Source: EA-27 sp964396265
GTDB lineage: Archaea > Thermoplasmatota > Thermoplasmata > RBG-16-68-12 > EA-27
Reading direction: 5' to 3'
Length of the DNA stretch: 64,000 nt
Assembly (NCBI GenBank): GCA_964396265.1
Contig: CAYNEM010000008.1
Location: 1-64,000, forward strand
The notes beneath the pieces are model-generated. The model had not been told where the DNA came from. It did not search any database and was given only the letters and a program-made list of their open reading frames with translations. This document shows positions 8,629-17,889 of this stretch, piece after piece. Every line of letters starts with the position of its first letter. Position 1 is the stretch's first letter. Position numbers and translations under genes: made by a program.

Positions 8629-10599
8629 TTGTTGATTGCGGCAATCACCTTTGCCGTGGCCGGAGGAAGGAGCGTCGTTTCGTTGGCTTGGGGGCTGGCA
8701 GCGATCCTCCTCATTGCCGCAATCCCGCTCGTCTCCCATGACGCAGCGGCCAGCACGTTCCGGCCAGCATCGACGATTGAACTCTCGTCTCACATCGTGG
8801 AGATAGCGGTTGACATTCCCCGGAATGTCGCTTATCTTTCCCAGGCGGGGCAGGACTCGCTCTCTGTAGTGGACATCTCTTCATTTTCCATGCTCGGTGA
8901 GGTCACGGTAGGTTCGTTCCCCTCCAGGATGGATATTGACCTCGCAAGCGACCGTCTCTTCGTTGCCCTCGCCGGGGGTCCTGGACTAGCGGTCGTCGAT
9001 CTGGTGAACCGGTCGCTCGCGGCTACTTGGGATCTTGGCGGGCCCGCGTTCGACGTCGTCGTTGGCGCGAGGGACCGATTGTTCGTGACACCAGGCTTTG
9101 GTGCGGACACCATGAATCCAAAGATCGTCAACGCAACCACAGGGCAACTAGTCGGACTCTTGCCCACGAGCGTATACCCGCCCGCGGTTGCTGACATAAC
9201 GCCCGACGGGAGGTATCTGTTCGTCGCCGAGCAGGACATAAGTCCATCAACCGTCTACAAGTTCGACGTAGGGACCGACTCTGCGACCCTCGTGTCGTCC
9301 ACGGACTCCCTGGGGACGAACTGCCAAGATCTGGAAATGAGGAAGGACGGAGTAGCCTTCTACCTGGCCTGCGGGACGGAAACCTCTCTCGAAGTCGTCG
9401 ATACAGCCACCTTGGGGATATTGAGCAGGCTCGATTCTGGCTACTACTCGAACTCCGCTGCGGAGTCGCCTGATGGTTCTGCCGTCTTGGCGGGCCGTTC
9501 TGACCCGTCCAATCACTCGTTCTCCAGCTATGATGCGGTCACCCTGACGAGGGAACACATCTTCTACACGGCCGAGGAAGTGCTCGACCTTCACTTTGGC
9601 TCGGATTCGGCGACCGTTCTTGCCTACGCGGCGAATCTGTGGGACGGACCGTACTACCTCCATCTATTCTCGACCCTGGGGCCGCCGTCTCAAGATCCGA
9701 TTGCGTCTTTCAGCTTCTCCCCCCATAACGCCACGATTGGGCTTCCAGTCTCGTTTGACGCGTCGACGACGCAAACACAAGGTCTGATTGTCCTCTTCGC
9801 TTGGGATTTCGGCGATGGGGCTTCCGTGTGGGGAGGTCCGGAACTTGTCTACCATAGTCATTCGTACAACTATCCGGGGGCTTTCCGGGTCTCATTGGAA
9901 GTCACCGACGAACTCGGCCTTGTGAACTCGACCACGGCGATCGTGAATGTGACCTTCCCCTCTCTCGAGTACGTGATGTTCGAGCATGACTCTGGATTCC
10001 GATTGCCAGTCCCTCGAAATTGGGCCATCCTCCGAGATCAGGAATTCGGCACGTTTGTCGAAATGGCGGCGATCCTATATGGGGCTTCCACGATAGTCTG
10101 CAGTGTCCTAGTCGACGTGGCTTGGGATGACACGGTTCGCGAGGCCGCTCCGTTTCTCGAAGCCTTGGCTGTGCAATCCTTGAGTGCCGTCCAACAGACC
10201 CAGCCGGACGCACACTTCTTGGAGGCGCCTGCCATGACCAGCGTGGCAAACCACGCGGCCGTTGTATTTGTGATCGGATACGATCCGGAGGTCATGCAAA
10301 GCGTGACCATTGTGCTCAGCGAGCTCCACGGTCGTTACTGGGTCATCACGATGACGACGACCGCCACAGCCTATGATTACTGCCTATCGGCCTATGACCG
10401 CATGGTCTCGGGGTTCGAGATAACCCTCCCGGCACCTCCCAAGCTTCCCAGGCCCGACTGGCAATCGGAAGCCGCCACGTTGCTTCCATGGGCCGGGGTC
10501 GCCGCTACTGCAGGATGCGTAGCCGGATTAGCGGTTGCTCTTCTGATGTGGCGATGGTCTCGAAAGGTGTCAATCCGGACTTCGGCTAGAGCGAAGTGA
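8629..10599 (+). CDS. Secreted beta-propeller/PKD protein with C-terminal membrane anchor
   Basis: About 656 residues from a TTG at 8629 (8632 is an alternative); the open frame continues upstream into truD, so the start is chosen to place the signal segment (AAILLIAAIPLVSH) near the N-terminus. Domains: YVTN-type beta-propeller repeats in the first half, a PKD domain (FAWDFGDGASVWGG) in the middle, then an uncharacterised domain with a PRNWAILRDQEFG start resembling PsbP-like lipid- or protein-binding folds, and a C-terminal membrane segment (WAGVAATAGCVAGLAVALLM) with a basic tail. It is expected outside the cell, anchored by its C-terminus. Base composition is less GC-rich than neighbouring genes. 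Role unknown. Confidence 0.72.
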   Translation: MLIAAITFAVAGGRSVVSLAWGLAAILLIAAIPLVSHDAAASTFRPASTIELSSHIVEIAVDIPRNVAYLSQAGQDSLSVVDISSFSMLGEVTVGSFPSRMDIDLASDRLFVALAGGPGLAVVDLVNRSLAATWDLGGPAFDVVVGARDRLFVTPGFGADTMNPKIVNATTGQLVGLLPTSVYPPAVADITPDGRYLFVAEQDISPSTVYKFDVGTDSATLVSSTDSLGTNCQDLEMRKDGVAFYLACGTETSLEVVDTATLGILSRLDSGYYSNSAAESPDGSAVLAGRSDPSNHSFSSYDAVTLTREHIFYTAEEVLDLHFGSDSATVLAYAANLWDGPYYLHLFSTLGPPSQDPIASFSFSPHNATIGLPVSFDASTTQTQGLIVLFAWDFGDGASVWGGPELVYHSHSYNYPGAFRVSLEVTDELGLVNSTTAIVNVTFPSLEYVMFEHDSGFRLPVPRNWAILRDQEFGTFVEMAAILYGASTIVCSVLVDVAWDDTVREAAPFLEALAVQSLSAVQQTQPDAHFLEAPAMTSVANHAAVVFVIGYDPEVMQSVTIVLSELHGRYWVITMTTTATAYDYCLSAYDRMVSGFEITLPAPPKLPRPDWQSEAATLLPWAGVAATAGCVAGLAVALLMWRWSRKVSIRTSARAK

Positions 10600-10641
10600 C
10601 ATCACTGCTGATCAAGCAAGGTCGCCTGCCGTGACGGGTCG

Positions 10642-11745
10642 CTAGACGAGGCCCCACGCATGCTCGCAGTTCCCGACGACGGGGCCTAGATCGTCGAGGG
10701 TCACGCGCCTGCCGTGATCGCGGAAGTCGAACGCGGTCACGTTTGCCGGGTACTCGTTGTAGTACAGGACGTTCGTGATCGGCCCGAGCACGGGCTGACG
10801 GATCTCCCAGTATGCGCGCGCGTACGTCGTCATCTCGAGGTCGACGGACTTCCCGTCCCGCTCCCCCGTGAGCCGGAAGATCGGCAGGTCGCCCGCATAC
10901 CGCTTCGTCACGCGGACGCCCTTGATCTTGTGCATCTCCCCCGTGGCGGCCTCGTAGAACTGGAAGCTGCGGGAGAGATACCATTCGCCCCAGTCGAAGG
11001 CCGAGGCGTGCGCGGAGTGCCTCCGCAACGCGGGGGGGCCGAGGTGAGGCAGGAAGAAGTCAAGGTACGAGCCGTCGCGCGTGTGGAAGACGCCCCAGTA
11101 CCAGGGCGACGTCGGCGAGTTGATGCGGACCTTCTGGAAGTACACGGTGCCCTCGACCGTTTCCTCCCTACCGCCAAGGCGAACGGAGCCTTTGACCCGC
11201 GAGCCGCGGACTTTGTGCATCTGATAGCCGAGGTGGTGGAGGTACTTCTTTCCCGTCGGGACGACCTGCGAGAGGTAGTCCGTCCATGGAGAGACCTCGA
11301 GCTCGATGTCGATCCCGGGCCTGCGGACGGAAACGAGGTTCGGGGTCTTGGCCGCGTCGAAGGTGTAGGCATTCCCGTTTTCAAGCGAAAGCCGCCCGCC
11401 GCCATTGCGATCCGTGTGAATCGGCCCGTCGTCGACGAAGAGCGGGTCGTGCATCTCCGCCCCGTCGTAGAACCAGCCCGCCGCCATCCCGTCGGCATCC
11501 ACGGACGTACCCGTGCGCCGGATCTCTCCGCGCCGCCGCCAATCGTGGCCGTTGATCACGAGCGCACGGCAGTTCCGCGTCCCCCACAGGAGCACCATCT
11601 GCTTCGTCCGGGCGGGGTCTGCCTCGTTCCGGAAGAAGAAGATGAACCACCACCACCACCAGGTCCGGCTCGGGAGCGCGTGCGCGGGGTCGACGTCGAA
11701 GACCTCGGCCCACGTCACAGTATGCGGCAAAGGATGCCACCCCAT
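10642..11745 (-). CDS. Lipocalin-like (possibly CrtC/AttH-type) hypothetical protein
   Basis: 367 residues from the ATG at 11745 (MGWHPLPHTVTWAEVF); upstream Met codons overlap the divergent gene's start and read as non-coding. The protein is strand-rich with many Trp and aromatic residues, a run of Trp/Phe near residues 25-36, and a central VYFQKVRINSPTSPWYWG segment. The pattern resembles two-domain lipocalin-like proteins of the CrtC/AttH superfamily that act on hydrophobic ligands such as carotenoids, but I cannot confirm this without a profile search. It is soluble as far as I can see. Divergent from the small Cys/His protein at 11785. Confidence 0.6.
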   Translation of the reverse strand: MGWHPLPHTVTWAEVFDVDPAHALPSRTWWWWWFIFFFRNEADPARTKQMVLLWGTRNCRALVINGHDWRRRGEIRRTGTSVDADGMAAGWFYDGAEMHDPLFVDDGPIHTDRNGGGRLSLENGNAYTFDAAKTPNLVSVRRPGIDIELEVSPWTDYLSQVVPTGKKYLHHLGYQMHKVRGSRVKGSVRLGGREETVEGTVYFQKVRINSPTSPWYWGVFHTRDGSYLDFFLPHLGPPALRRHSAHASAFDWGEWYLSRSFQFYEAATGEMHKIKGVRVTKRYAGDLPIFRLTGERDGKSVDLEMTTYARAYWEIRQPVLGPITNVLYYNEYPANVTAFDFRDHGRRVTLDDLGPVVGNCEHAWGLV

Positions 11746-11784
11746 AAGGAATACGCTTTTGTAGCCGCCGCCAATCCGGTGCTC

Positions 11785-12009
11785 ATGGCGGAACGCCCGA
11801 GACCGCGCGAGGAGCCGGAGCGGTGCAGCGTCTCCGGGTGCAAGGAGATGGCGGAACGTTCCGTGTCCACGAAGAAGCATCAGGCCGCGCTCCCGGGCGT
11901 GACGTTCAGCGGCGACACCAGCCGTCGCGTCGGCGTGTGCCGCGCGCACTACAGGGACTTCCGGAAGGCGACGAAGGAGGAGCGAGAGCTCGACCGGCTC
12001 GGATGGTAG
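11785..12009 (+). CDS. Small Cys/His (zinc-binding-like) protein, 74 aa
   Basis: 74 residues with RCSVSGCKEMAERSV near the N-terminus and VCRAHYRDFRKAT near the C-terminus. The Cys-x4-Cys and Cys-x2-His pairs could bind one zinc. The C-terminal part is a basic helix. Such tiny archaeal zinc proteins are common and mostly uncharacterised; nucleic-acid binding is a guess. ATG at 11785, 39 bases from the divergent gene start. Confidence 0.65.
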   Translation: MAERPRPREEPERCSVSGCKEMAERSVSTKKHQAALPGVTFSGDTSRRVGVCRAHYRDFRKATKEERELDRLGW

Positions 12010-12100
12010 CTCCCGAGCGCGCCCATAGCCTCAAATCCGCCTAAAGGGAACGAACCACAATACTGATACCCGGGAGGCCCATGCGCCTCCCGGCGTCACC

Positions 12101-15100
12101 GTGGAGGTGGAGTTCCACAGGGCGCCCCGGAATCCGAGGAGGGAATCCCTGACCCCGGGTCGTGGCGGCGGCATCAAGGAGCCTGCGAGACGCAGCGCCC
12201 TCTCGATAATCGTCCTCCTCGGCGTTCTTCTCGCGATCCCATGGCCCTCTGCGGCCGCCCCCGCAGATCCTCTTGTCTCGCACGCGGACTCCGTAACCGA
12301 GACGGCGACAGAAGGGGAGATGACGCCCGCGATGTCACCGCCGATCTCGCCGACAAGCCATGGCAGCGGCGAAATCCGCATCGGTCCGCCGAGAACGTAC
12401 TTCGCAGAATTAGGTGAGCTCGTCGAGCACCGGGTGACCGTCACGAACAACGCCACACATCCGGTCCTCGCGGACCTCTCGTGGAACGTGCCGCCGCCCG
12501 AGTGGTTCGTATCTATCTTCGCGTCTGACGGGAGGACGCCTCTCCCCGACATGAACCTGAACGGCCTCCCCGACGTGAGCCTCGGGATGGTCCGCTCGGC
12601 TTCGGAGTCCGCGATCGTGGTCCTGGCGGTCCAAGTCCCGTCCGTGGCGCCGCCACAGCTCGAGATCGTGACGCAGCTCGTCGCGAGCGTCCCCGGCACG
12701 AGCGACTCGGATGCCGTGGACCTCCTCACGGGCATCGGCCCCTGGGTGACCCTCGACCGCTTGGCCGATCCGAGCGTGATCAACATCACAGGCAGCGGCG
12801 GGGTCGAGCAGACCACGATCGTCCTGTCGGTCCGGGGTGAGGGGCCCCCCATCAATCAGCCCGTGCCCATCGATGTCGTGTTCGAGATCGACCGGTCCGG
12901 GAGCATGTCGTGGAGCGACCCCACGGACCTCCGTATCGACGCCGTGAAGGGGTACATCGACCGGATGACGCCCGACGACCGCGGGTCCGTGGTCGGTTTC
13001 GACTACACCGCGTGGGTCGTGAATAACCGCCCCCTCACCTCCACGGACGCCCTCGGGCGAACGCTGCTCAAGGCGGACGTCGAGACGCTCCGCGGGGCCG
13101 GCGGGGGGACGAACCTCGACGCGGCCCTCCAGCTCGGCACGGACTGGATCATCACGTATGGGGACCGCGCGAAGAAGCGGATCGAGATCCTGCTCACGGA
13201 CGGCATCGGGACGAACGGGAACACGGACGCGATCCTCGACCAGGCGATCGCGGAAGGGATCGTGATCTACACCGTCGGGCTCGGAACGAGCATCGACGAG
13301 GCGTACCTGCGATACGTCGCGACTCGCACGGGCGGCGAGTATCTGCATGCGGATAACGCCGGCCAGCTCGCGGAACTGTACGAGGATCTCGCGAACCGGA
13401 CGATCGACACCGCCGCGAGCGATCCGGACCCAACGGACTTCGACCCCATGGTCGTCGACGTCCTCCCGCCGTTCATCCACTACGTCTTCGGGTCCTCGGT
13501 CGACCCGGCGACGAACGCGCCCATGCCCCCGCTTCTCGACGGCGTCGACGGCGACGGCAACCGGGTCCTCGGGTGGAACGTCGCGATCCTGGCGATCAAC
13601 GAGACGTGGACCGTCGCGTTCCGCGTCACCTCGAGCCTCGGCGGCCTGGTTCCGACGAACGTGTACGGGTTGTCCCGGGTCGCGTTTGACGACTTCAAGG
13701 GGCGGGGCCGGGTCCTGTCCTTCCCCGAGGTTCTCATCACGGTGCTCGCGCCGCCGCCGTTGACGTCCCTCAGCGTCGGGACGCCCCGAGTGGTCGGTGC
13801 CGCCACGTACGTGACCTCCGCGACGCCGGTGTGGTTTCTCACGCAGGACCGGAGCGCGACCGGGATCCGGCGGACCATGTTCCGCTTGAACGGGTCCCCG
13901 TGGATCGACTTCACGGGCGGCGGGACGTTCACGCTCTTCCCAGAGGGGGAGCATCTCGTGGAGTGGTTTAGCGAGGACAACATCGGGGACATGGAGGCCT
14001 CGCAGGCCGCGACGTTCCGCGTGGACAACTCTCCCCCGCAGACGCACCTCCTCGTAGGCACCCCGAAGTACGCGTCCGGGGCGACCTACATCACCTCCGC
14101 GACGCCCCTCACCCTCCAGGGCATCGACGGCGGCATCACGCCCGTGGGGATCGAGCGTGTCGAGTACCGCGTCGACGGCGGCCAGTGGATGCCCTATTCC
14201 GCATCGTTCCTCCTGATCGCGCAGGGACTCCACACCGTGGAGTACCGGTCACGCGACCTCCTCGGAAATGCAGAGCCGGGGCACACGGCCACGCTGTATG
14301 TCGACGGCATTGGGCCAATCTTCCGCGTCACCCCGGGAACGCCGATCTTCGCGGCCGCAGAGACGTGGGTGACCTCGCACACGGAGATCGAGCTCGGGGC
14401 CCAGGACATGGGGACGCCCCCCGTGGGGCTGGAGTCATTCGAATATCGCGTGTGGTTCGGCGCCTGGTCCGATTGGGTCCCGTATGCGGGCCCCTTCCTC
14501 CTGTCCCCGGAGGGTCGCCACGTCATTGAGATGCGCGCGCGGGATCATCTAGAGAACGCGGGGTCCGGTTCCGCGACCTTCTACGTGGACGACACGCCCC
14601 CGGCCCTGACGTTCTCCGTCGGGAGCCCGAAGGTCGTGGACGGCGCCACCTTCGTCACGTCGGACACGCTGCTGTTCCTGCGGGCGGCGGAAGGGGGCCC
14701 GATCCCCGTGGGGCTCGCGTCCTTCGAGTTCCGGATCGACGGCGGCGCCTGGTCCGCATACGTGGATGCGTTCCTCCTGGCGGGAGAGGGACCCCACGAC
14801 ATCGAGTACCGCGGGAGCGACCGGCTGGGCAACGCCGCGTCGCGATCCGTGACGGTCATCGTGGACGACACACCGCCCACCGTGTCTCTTGACGTTGGCA
14901 CTCCCCGGCACGTGTCGAGCGCGACGTGGATCACGTCGAACACGGAGATCGAGCTCGCCGCGGAGGACGGCGGCCTTGTCCCCGTGGGCCTTGAGTTCTT
15001 CGAGTACCGGGAGTGGTTCGGCGCATGGAGCCCGTGGACGCCCTACTTGGGGGCGCTTCGGCTCGTGGGAGAGGGGCTTCACACCTTGGAGGTCCGAGTG

Positions 15101-16027
15101 TCGGATCGCCTGGGCCACGTCGCCGTGACGGAGGCCGACATAATCGTCGACGATTCGCCGCCGATTGCCGTCCTCACCCTGGGGCAACCCATCGCCGCCA
15201 GGGAAGCGACATACATCACCTCCGCGACAACGCTGACATTGCAGGCCGAGGACCGCGGGGTGCTCCCCGTCGGCCTCCGGGACACGGAGTACCGCTTGGG
15301 CGCCGATGCGTGGCGGGCGAGCAGCCAGTCCTTCGTCGTGACCGGGCCCGATGGTCCTTACCGCGTGGAGTTCCAGGCGACGGACCTTCTCGGGCACGCG
15401 ACGAGTGGCGACACCGTCATCGTCCTCGATAACACGCCGCCAGAGACGTTGGTCTCTTTGTCATTCGATCCGGAGATCCGTGCTGCTTCCCTCACTCTGG
15501 CGGCGGTAGACACGGGGAGCGGATTGGCGGGCACCATGTACCTCCTAAACCAGGGCACTTGGGAGGGCTATAGGGAGCCGATCCCGCTCGCGGTCGGGCG
15601 GCACGCACTGCGCTTTCAGTCCGTAGACCACCTTGGGAATCTGGAGCCGGAGAAGCTCTACGTCATCGTGATCCCGGGCGACGGACCGTGGGTCGCGTGG
15701 AACTGGACGCCGACCGTTGCCTTCACCTTCGCGGTGGTGCTGATCGGCTTGGGCGTGGTCTTCACGCGGCGGGAGCGCGGACGCGGCGCGATGGCGGCGG
15801 ACTCGATGAAAGCGAGCGCTCTGGTCGTGCCGTTCGTCGCGGGGGAGCTCGCCACGGGCCTCCTCTCGGTGTACGTGCCCCTCCTCCGGATGCCCCCCGT
15901 GCTAGGGTGGGCGATCATCGTGCTCCTCGCGGTCCTCGTGTCCGGAATCGGGGTCTCATGGCAACACGCGCGCGCAGTGCCCGCGCCCCCCGCCGAAGAG
16001 CCGGTCACTCGTCCGATCCTATCCTGA
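12101..16027 (+). CDS. Giant VWA-domain surface protein with OmpL47-like beta repeats
   Basis: 1308 residues (GTG start at 12101). Signal-like hydrophobic stretch around residues 27-46. A repeat-free beta domain follows, then a von Willebrand factor A domain with MIDAS motif DRSGS at 264-268 and a later TDGIGT. From about residue 560 to 1160 there are roughly eight Ig-like/OmpL47-type repeats, each with a core such as VTSATPL..., PVG(I/L)..(F/V)EYR and GLH..EYRS.D.LGN, separated by VDDTPP. The C-terminus has three membrane segments. It is probably an adhesin or S-layer-associated protein anchored by the C-terminus; the VWA domain would bind a protein ligand through a divalent metal. It is paralogous over its repeats and C-terminus to the protein at 41019. 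Confidence 0.88.
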   Translation: MEVEFHRAPRNPRRESLTPGRGGGIKEPARRSALSIIVLLGVLLAIPWPSAAAPADPLVSHADSVTETATEGEMTPAMSPPISPTSHGSGEIRIGPPRTYFAELGELVEHRVTVTNNATHPVLADLSWNVPPPEWFVSIFASDGRTPLPDMNLNGLPDVSLGMVRSASESAIVVLAVQVPSVAPPQLEIVTQLVASVPGTSDSDAVDLLTGIGPWVTLDRLADPSVINITGSGGVEQTTIVLSVRGEGPPINQPVPIDVVFEIDRSGSMSWSDPTDLRIDAVKGYIDRMTPDDRGSVVGFDYTAWVVNNRPLTSTDALGRTLLKADVETLRGAGGGTNLDAALQLGTDWIITYGDRAKKRIEILLTDGIGTNGNTDAILDQAIAEGIVIYTVGLGTSIDEAYLRYVATRTGGEYLHADNAGQLAELYEDLANRTIDTAASDPDPTDFDPMVVDVLPPFIHYVFGSSVDPATNAPMPPLLDGVDGDGNRVLGWNVAILAINETWTVAFRVTSSLGGLVPTNVYGLSRVAFDDFKGRGRVLSFPEVLITVLAPPPLTSLSVGTPRVVGAATYVTSATPVWFLTQDRSATGIRRTMFRLNGSPWIDFTGGGTFTLFPEGEHLVEWFSEDNIGDMEASQAATFRVDNSPPQTHLLVGTPKYASGATYITSATPLTLQGIDGGITPVGIERVEYRVDGGQWMPYSASFLLIAQGLHTVEYRSRDLLGNAEPGHTATLYVDGIGPIFRVTPGTPIFAAAETWVTSHTEIELGAQDMGTPPVGLESFEYRVWFGAWSDWVPYAGPFLLSPEGRHVIEMRARDHLENAGSGSATFYVDDTPPALTFSVGSPKVVDGATFVTSDTLLFLRAAEGGPIPVGLASFEFRIDGGAWSAYVDAFLLAGEGPHDIEYRGSDRLGNAASRSVTVIVDDTPPTVSLDVGTPRHVSSATWITSNTEIELAAEDGGLVPVGLEFFEYREWFGAWSPWTPYLGALRLVGEGLHTLEVRVSDRLGHVAVTEADIIVDDSPPIAVLTLGQPIAAREATYITSATTLTLQAEDRGVLPVGLRDTEYRLGADAWRASSQSFVVTGPDGPYRVEFQATDLLGHATSGDTVIVLDNTPPETLVSLSFDPEIRAASLTLAAVDTGSGLAGTMYLLNQGTWEGYREPIPLAVGRHALRFQSVDHLGNLEPEKLYVIVIPGDGPWVAWNWTPTVAFTFAVVLIGLGVVFTRRERGRGAMAADSMKASALVVPFVAGELATGLLSVYVPLLRMPPVLGWAIIVLLAVLVSGIGVSWQHARAVPAPPAEEPVTRPILS

Positions 16028-16433
16028 GCTCCTTGAGCCCGGACCGTGGGCTGTGCACGCGCGAGAGTTTCGTGCGGGGCAGGCTACGCAGGCAGAGTTC
16101 GCTGAGGACCGCCACGGTCGCGCGGAACAGGTGGCCGCCGACGACACGATGGTCGCGTCCTGCCGCCGCGACGTGAACGTGGAGTCGCGGTTCCGCCTTG
16201 GCGGCGAACGAACCGTGGAGCGCGAGGAGTTCCATCGGCTCTGCGTACGTCGCGCGCTCGTACTCCTTTCCGTTGAAGTATCCGACCTCGAAGTCGCGGA
16301 GCATGCCAATGCCCCACATCACCATCCCGTTCGCGATACGGTGCTTCGCCGCCAACGCCTCGATGGAGCGCACCAGGTCGTCGCCGTCCTCGAGCTTCGC
16401 GATCACGTCGTCGCCGTCAGCCGAAGATTCCAT
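16005..16433 (-). CDS. PPC/DUF296 domain protein
   Basis: 142 residues that match the plant-and-prokaryote-conserved (PPC, DUF296) domain: AKLEDGDDLVRSIEALA, then GIGMLRDFEVGYFN, LLALHGSFA, HVHVAAAGRDHRVVGGHL and a final strand. Prokaryotic members form trimers and often carry a conserved His pair in the HVH/GGHL motifs, both present. Function is uncertain (DNA binding in plants, unknown in archaea). Its 3' end overlaps the convergent VWA gene by 23 bases and its start overlaps the end of the upstream MBL gene by 17 bases, so it is probably the last gene of a three-gene minus-strand operon. Confidence 0.82.
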   Translation of the reverse strand: MESSADGDDVIAKLEDGDDLVRSIEALAAKHRIANGMVMWGIGMLRDFEVGYFNGKEYERATYAEPMELLALHGSFAAKAEPRLHVHVAAAGRDHRVVGGHLFRATVAVLSELCLRSLPRTKLSRVHSPRSGLKELRIGSDE

Positions 16434-17388
16434 CCTCTCGCCTCTTCACGGACTTGAGCGGTTCCGCCTTCACCTTCAGCCTGCGCGCGATCTCCCGCGC
16501 GAGCTCGTCGGCGTGGCTGAAGACCGTGTACACGCGCCGGGGCCGGCAGTGCTCCACGAACTCCAGGAGTCCATCGAAGTCCGCGTGGTCGCTGAGGGGG
16601 AACTGCGCGTCGAGCCCATACATGCGCGTGAAGTCGTACATCGTGCACCATCCGCTTACGAACGCGGTGCGCGCGTCCGCGATCCACGACGCCTCTTCCG
16701 GCGGCGCGCGGAGCCAGCCGCGGGGCACGATGTAGACGCGCGGGTCCTTGCGCTCCTTGTCCGTCAGCTCCGAGGTCCGGCGGTAGGTCAGCGGCACCCC
16801 GTGGCGGCGGTACACATCCGCGAGGTCCGCGATCTTGTCAGGGACCGCCACATCCAGCTTCCCGCGGTTCATGAGGGCGATCATCTCCTGTGCCTTCCCG
16901 AACTCGTACGCGCCGATCGCGACGGAGCCGCGCGCGAGGTTCGACTCCGTCCAAGCGAGCAGGTCCGCCTCCACGTCCGGCTTCTCGGGGAAGTGGAACG
17001 AGGGCCGACCGTACGTGGCCTCTACGATGAGGGTCTGGCACCATTCCGGCTGTGCGCGTCCGCACGTGACGCCGCCCTCCGGATTGAAGTCGCCCGTGTA
17101 CAGCGTGTCGTCCACCCGGACCATCGCGCTCCCGAACGTGTGTCCCGCGTCCCGCAGGGTCACCGCGAAGCCATCCACCTCCGTCTCCCGATCATATTCG
17201 ATGGGTGTGCCGGTCCCGCGCTTCCGCCGCACCTTGAGGATGTCGAGGGTGCCCGGCGTCATGTAGCCGCCGGACGACAGGTGGTCCATGTGCCCGTGGC
17301 TCACGACGGAGCCCTCGCGGCCGCGGCGGGGGTCGAGGACGATCTCGCGCGTTCCCTCGCGCACGACGATGCCCTTGTCGTAGAACAC
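16417..17388 (-). CDS. Metallo-beta-lactamase fold exonuclease-like protein (archaeal mRNA 3'-end processing type)
   Basis: 323 residues from a GTG at 17388. The metal site SHGHMDHLSSGG gives His31, His33, Asp35 and His36, with later YTGDF, and a beta-CASP-like C-terminal part with a SDHADFDGLLEFV motif. Archaeal proteins of this shape are annotated as exonucleases or mRNA 3'-end processing factors that cleave RNA. The start lies inside the 3' end of the zinc-ribbon gene (17402 stop), typical of coupled translation. Nuclease activity is known for the family; specific substrate here is not visible. Confidence 0.82.
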   Translation of the reverse strand: MFYDKGIVVREGTREIVLDPRRGREGSVVSHGHMDHLSSGGYMTPGTLDILKVRRKRGTGTPIEYDRETEVDGFAVTLRDAGHTFGSAMVRVDDTLYTGDFNPEGGVTCGRAQPEWCQTLIVEATYGRPSFHFPEKPDVEADLLAWTESNLARGSVAIGAYEFGKAQEMIALMNRGKLDVAVPDKIADLADVYRRHGVPLTYRRTSELTDKERKDPRVYIVPRGWLRAPPEEASWIADARTAFVSGWCTMYDFTRMYGLDAQFPLSDHADFDGLLEFVEHCRPRRVYTVFSHADELAREIARRLKVKAEPLKSVKRREDGIFG

Positions 17389-17401
17389 GTCGGGCGTCCC
17401 G

Positions 17402-17791
17402 TCACCGCCTCGTGAAGATGTAGCGCACGGGGACGCGCCGCCGGAGTCCCGTCCAGTATCCGCACGTCCCGCACTTGTATCCGAGGGTGACCGTGCCGCC
17501 AAAGACCGTCATGTTCCGCTGGCGCTGGAGGCGCGATGCGCAGACGGGACAATTCACGGACGATTTCCTCTTCTCGGTCTCCCGCGTGAGGATGCGGAGG
17601 TCGAACAGCTTGGAGTCGATCGCGATGCGGCGCAGGCGTCCCCCTCCGACCTTGAAGACCTCGTCCGCCTTCAGCTCTTTCTCGACGAGGCGCTTCAGCT
17701 TTCTCTGAGAGTCGACGGTCGGCTTCACTGCGGTCGCGCGCCGCAACGCCTCCAAGACGTGGTCCGCTTTGGGGATGCGGTAGGCGGCCAC
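17402..17791 (-). CDS. Zinc-ribbon nucleic-acid-binding-like protein
   Basis: 129 residues. A basic N-terminal domain (VLEALRRATAVKPTVDSQRKLKRLV...) is followed by a C-terminal zinc ribbon CPVC...CGTC. I choose the GTG at 17791 rather than upstream codons, because a TATA box lies at 17813-17819, about 24 bases before it; any longer start would be upstream of the promoter. It is the first gene of an operon with the RNA-processing MBL and the DUF296 protein, which suggests an RNA-related role; this is inference. Confidence 0.72.
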   Translation of the reverse strand: MAAYRIPKADHVLEALRRATAVKPTVDSQRKLKRLVEKELKADEVFKVGGGRLRRIAIDSKLFDLRILTRETEKRKSSVNCPVCASRLQRQRNMTVFGGTVTLGYKCGTCGYWTGLRRRVPVRYIFTRR

Positions 17792-17812
17792 GTTCCTCCA
17801 TGGGGAGGAATC

Positions 17813-17819
17813 TATATAA
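17813..17819 (-). promoter_or_regulatory. TATA box for the minus-strand zinc-ribbon/MBL operon
   Basis: TATATAA (CTTATATAG when read on the minus strand) lies about 24 bases before the GTG at 17791. It decides the start of that gene. Confidence 0.7.
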
Positions 17820-17837
17820 GCCGTGGTCGGGACCGCC

Positions 17838-17852
17838 GCCAAAAGGCTATAC
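17838..17852 (+). promoter_or_regulatory. BRE-TATA element for the cDPG synthetase-like gene
   Basis: CGCCAAAAGGCTATAC combines a CCGCCAAAA block with a TATA-like sequence, and is followed by a GGAGGAGG Shine-Dalgarno-like run just before the ATG at 17890. The CCGCCAAA block also occurs before other promoters in this window (50832, 32504, 29475). Confidence 0.55.
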
Positions 17853-17889
17853 GGAATGCGGGGGCTGCTGCGGGAGGAGGGAGCCTCGC

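Noticed and set aside
10714..11784. Long N-terminal extension of the small Cys/His protein
   Set aside because: This part is antisense to the lipocalin-like gene; only the last 74 codons, after the ATG at 11785, look coding.
12410..14233. 607-residue open frame on the minus strand
   Set aside because: It is antisense to the VWA/OmpL47 protein, has Arg/Asp/Val-rich composition typical of the mirror frame of high-GC genes, and no recognisable motif.
14000..15700. CRISPR-like or tandem DNA repeat array
   Set aside because: The repeats are protein repeats of about 85-90 residues with diverged DNA, not short identical repeats with spacers; no CRISPR array or cas gene was seen.
16198..17415. 405-residue open frame on the plus strand
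   Set aside because: Antisense to the DUF296 and metallo-beta-lactamase genes, which are well supported.
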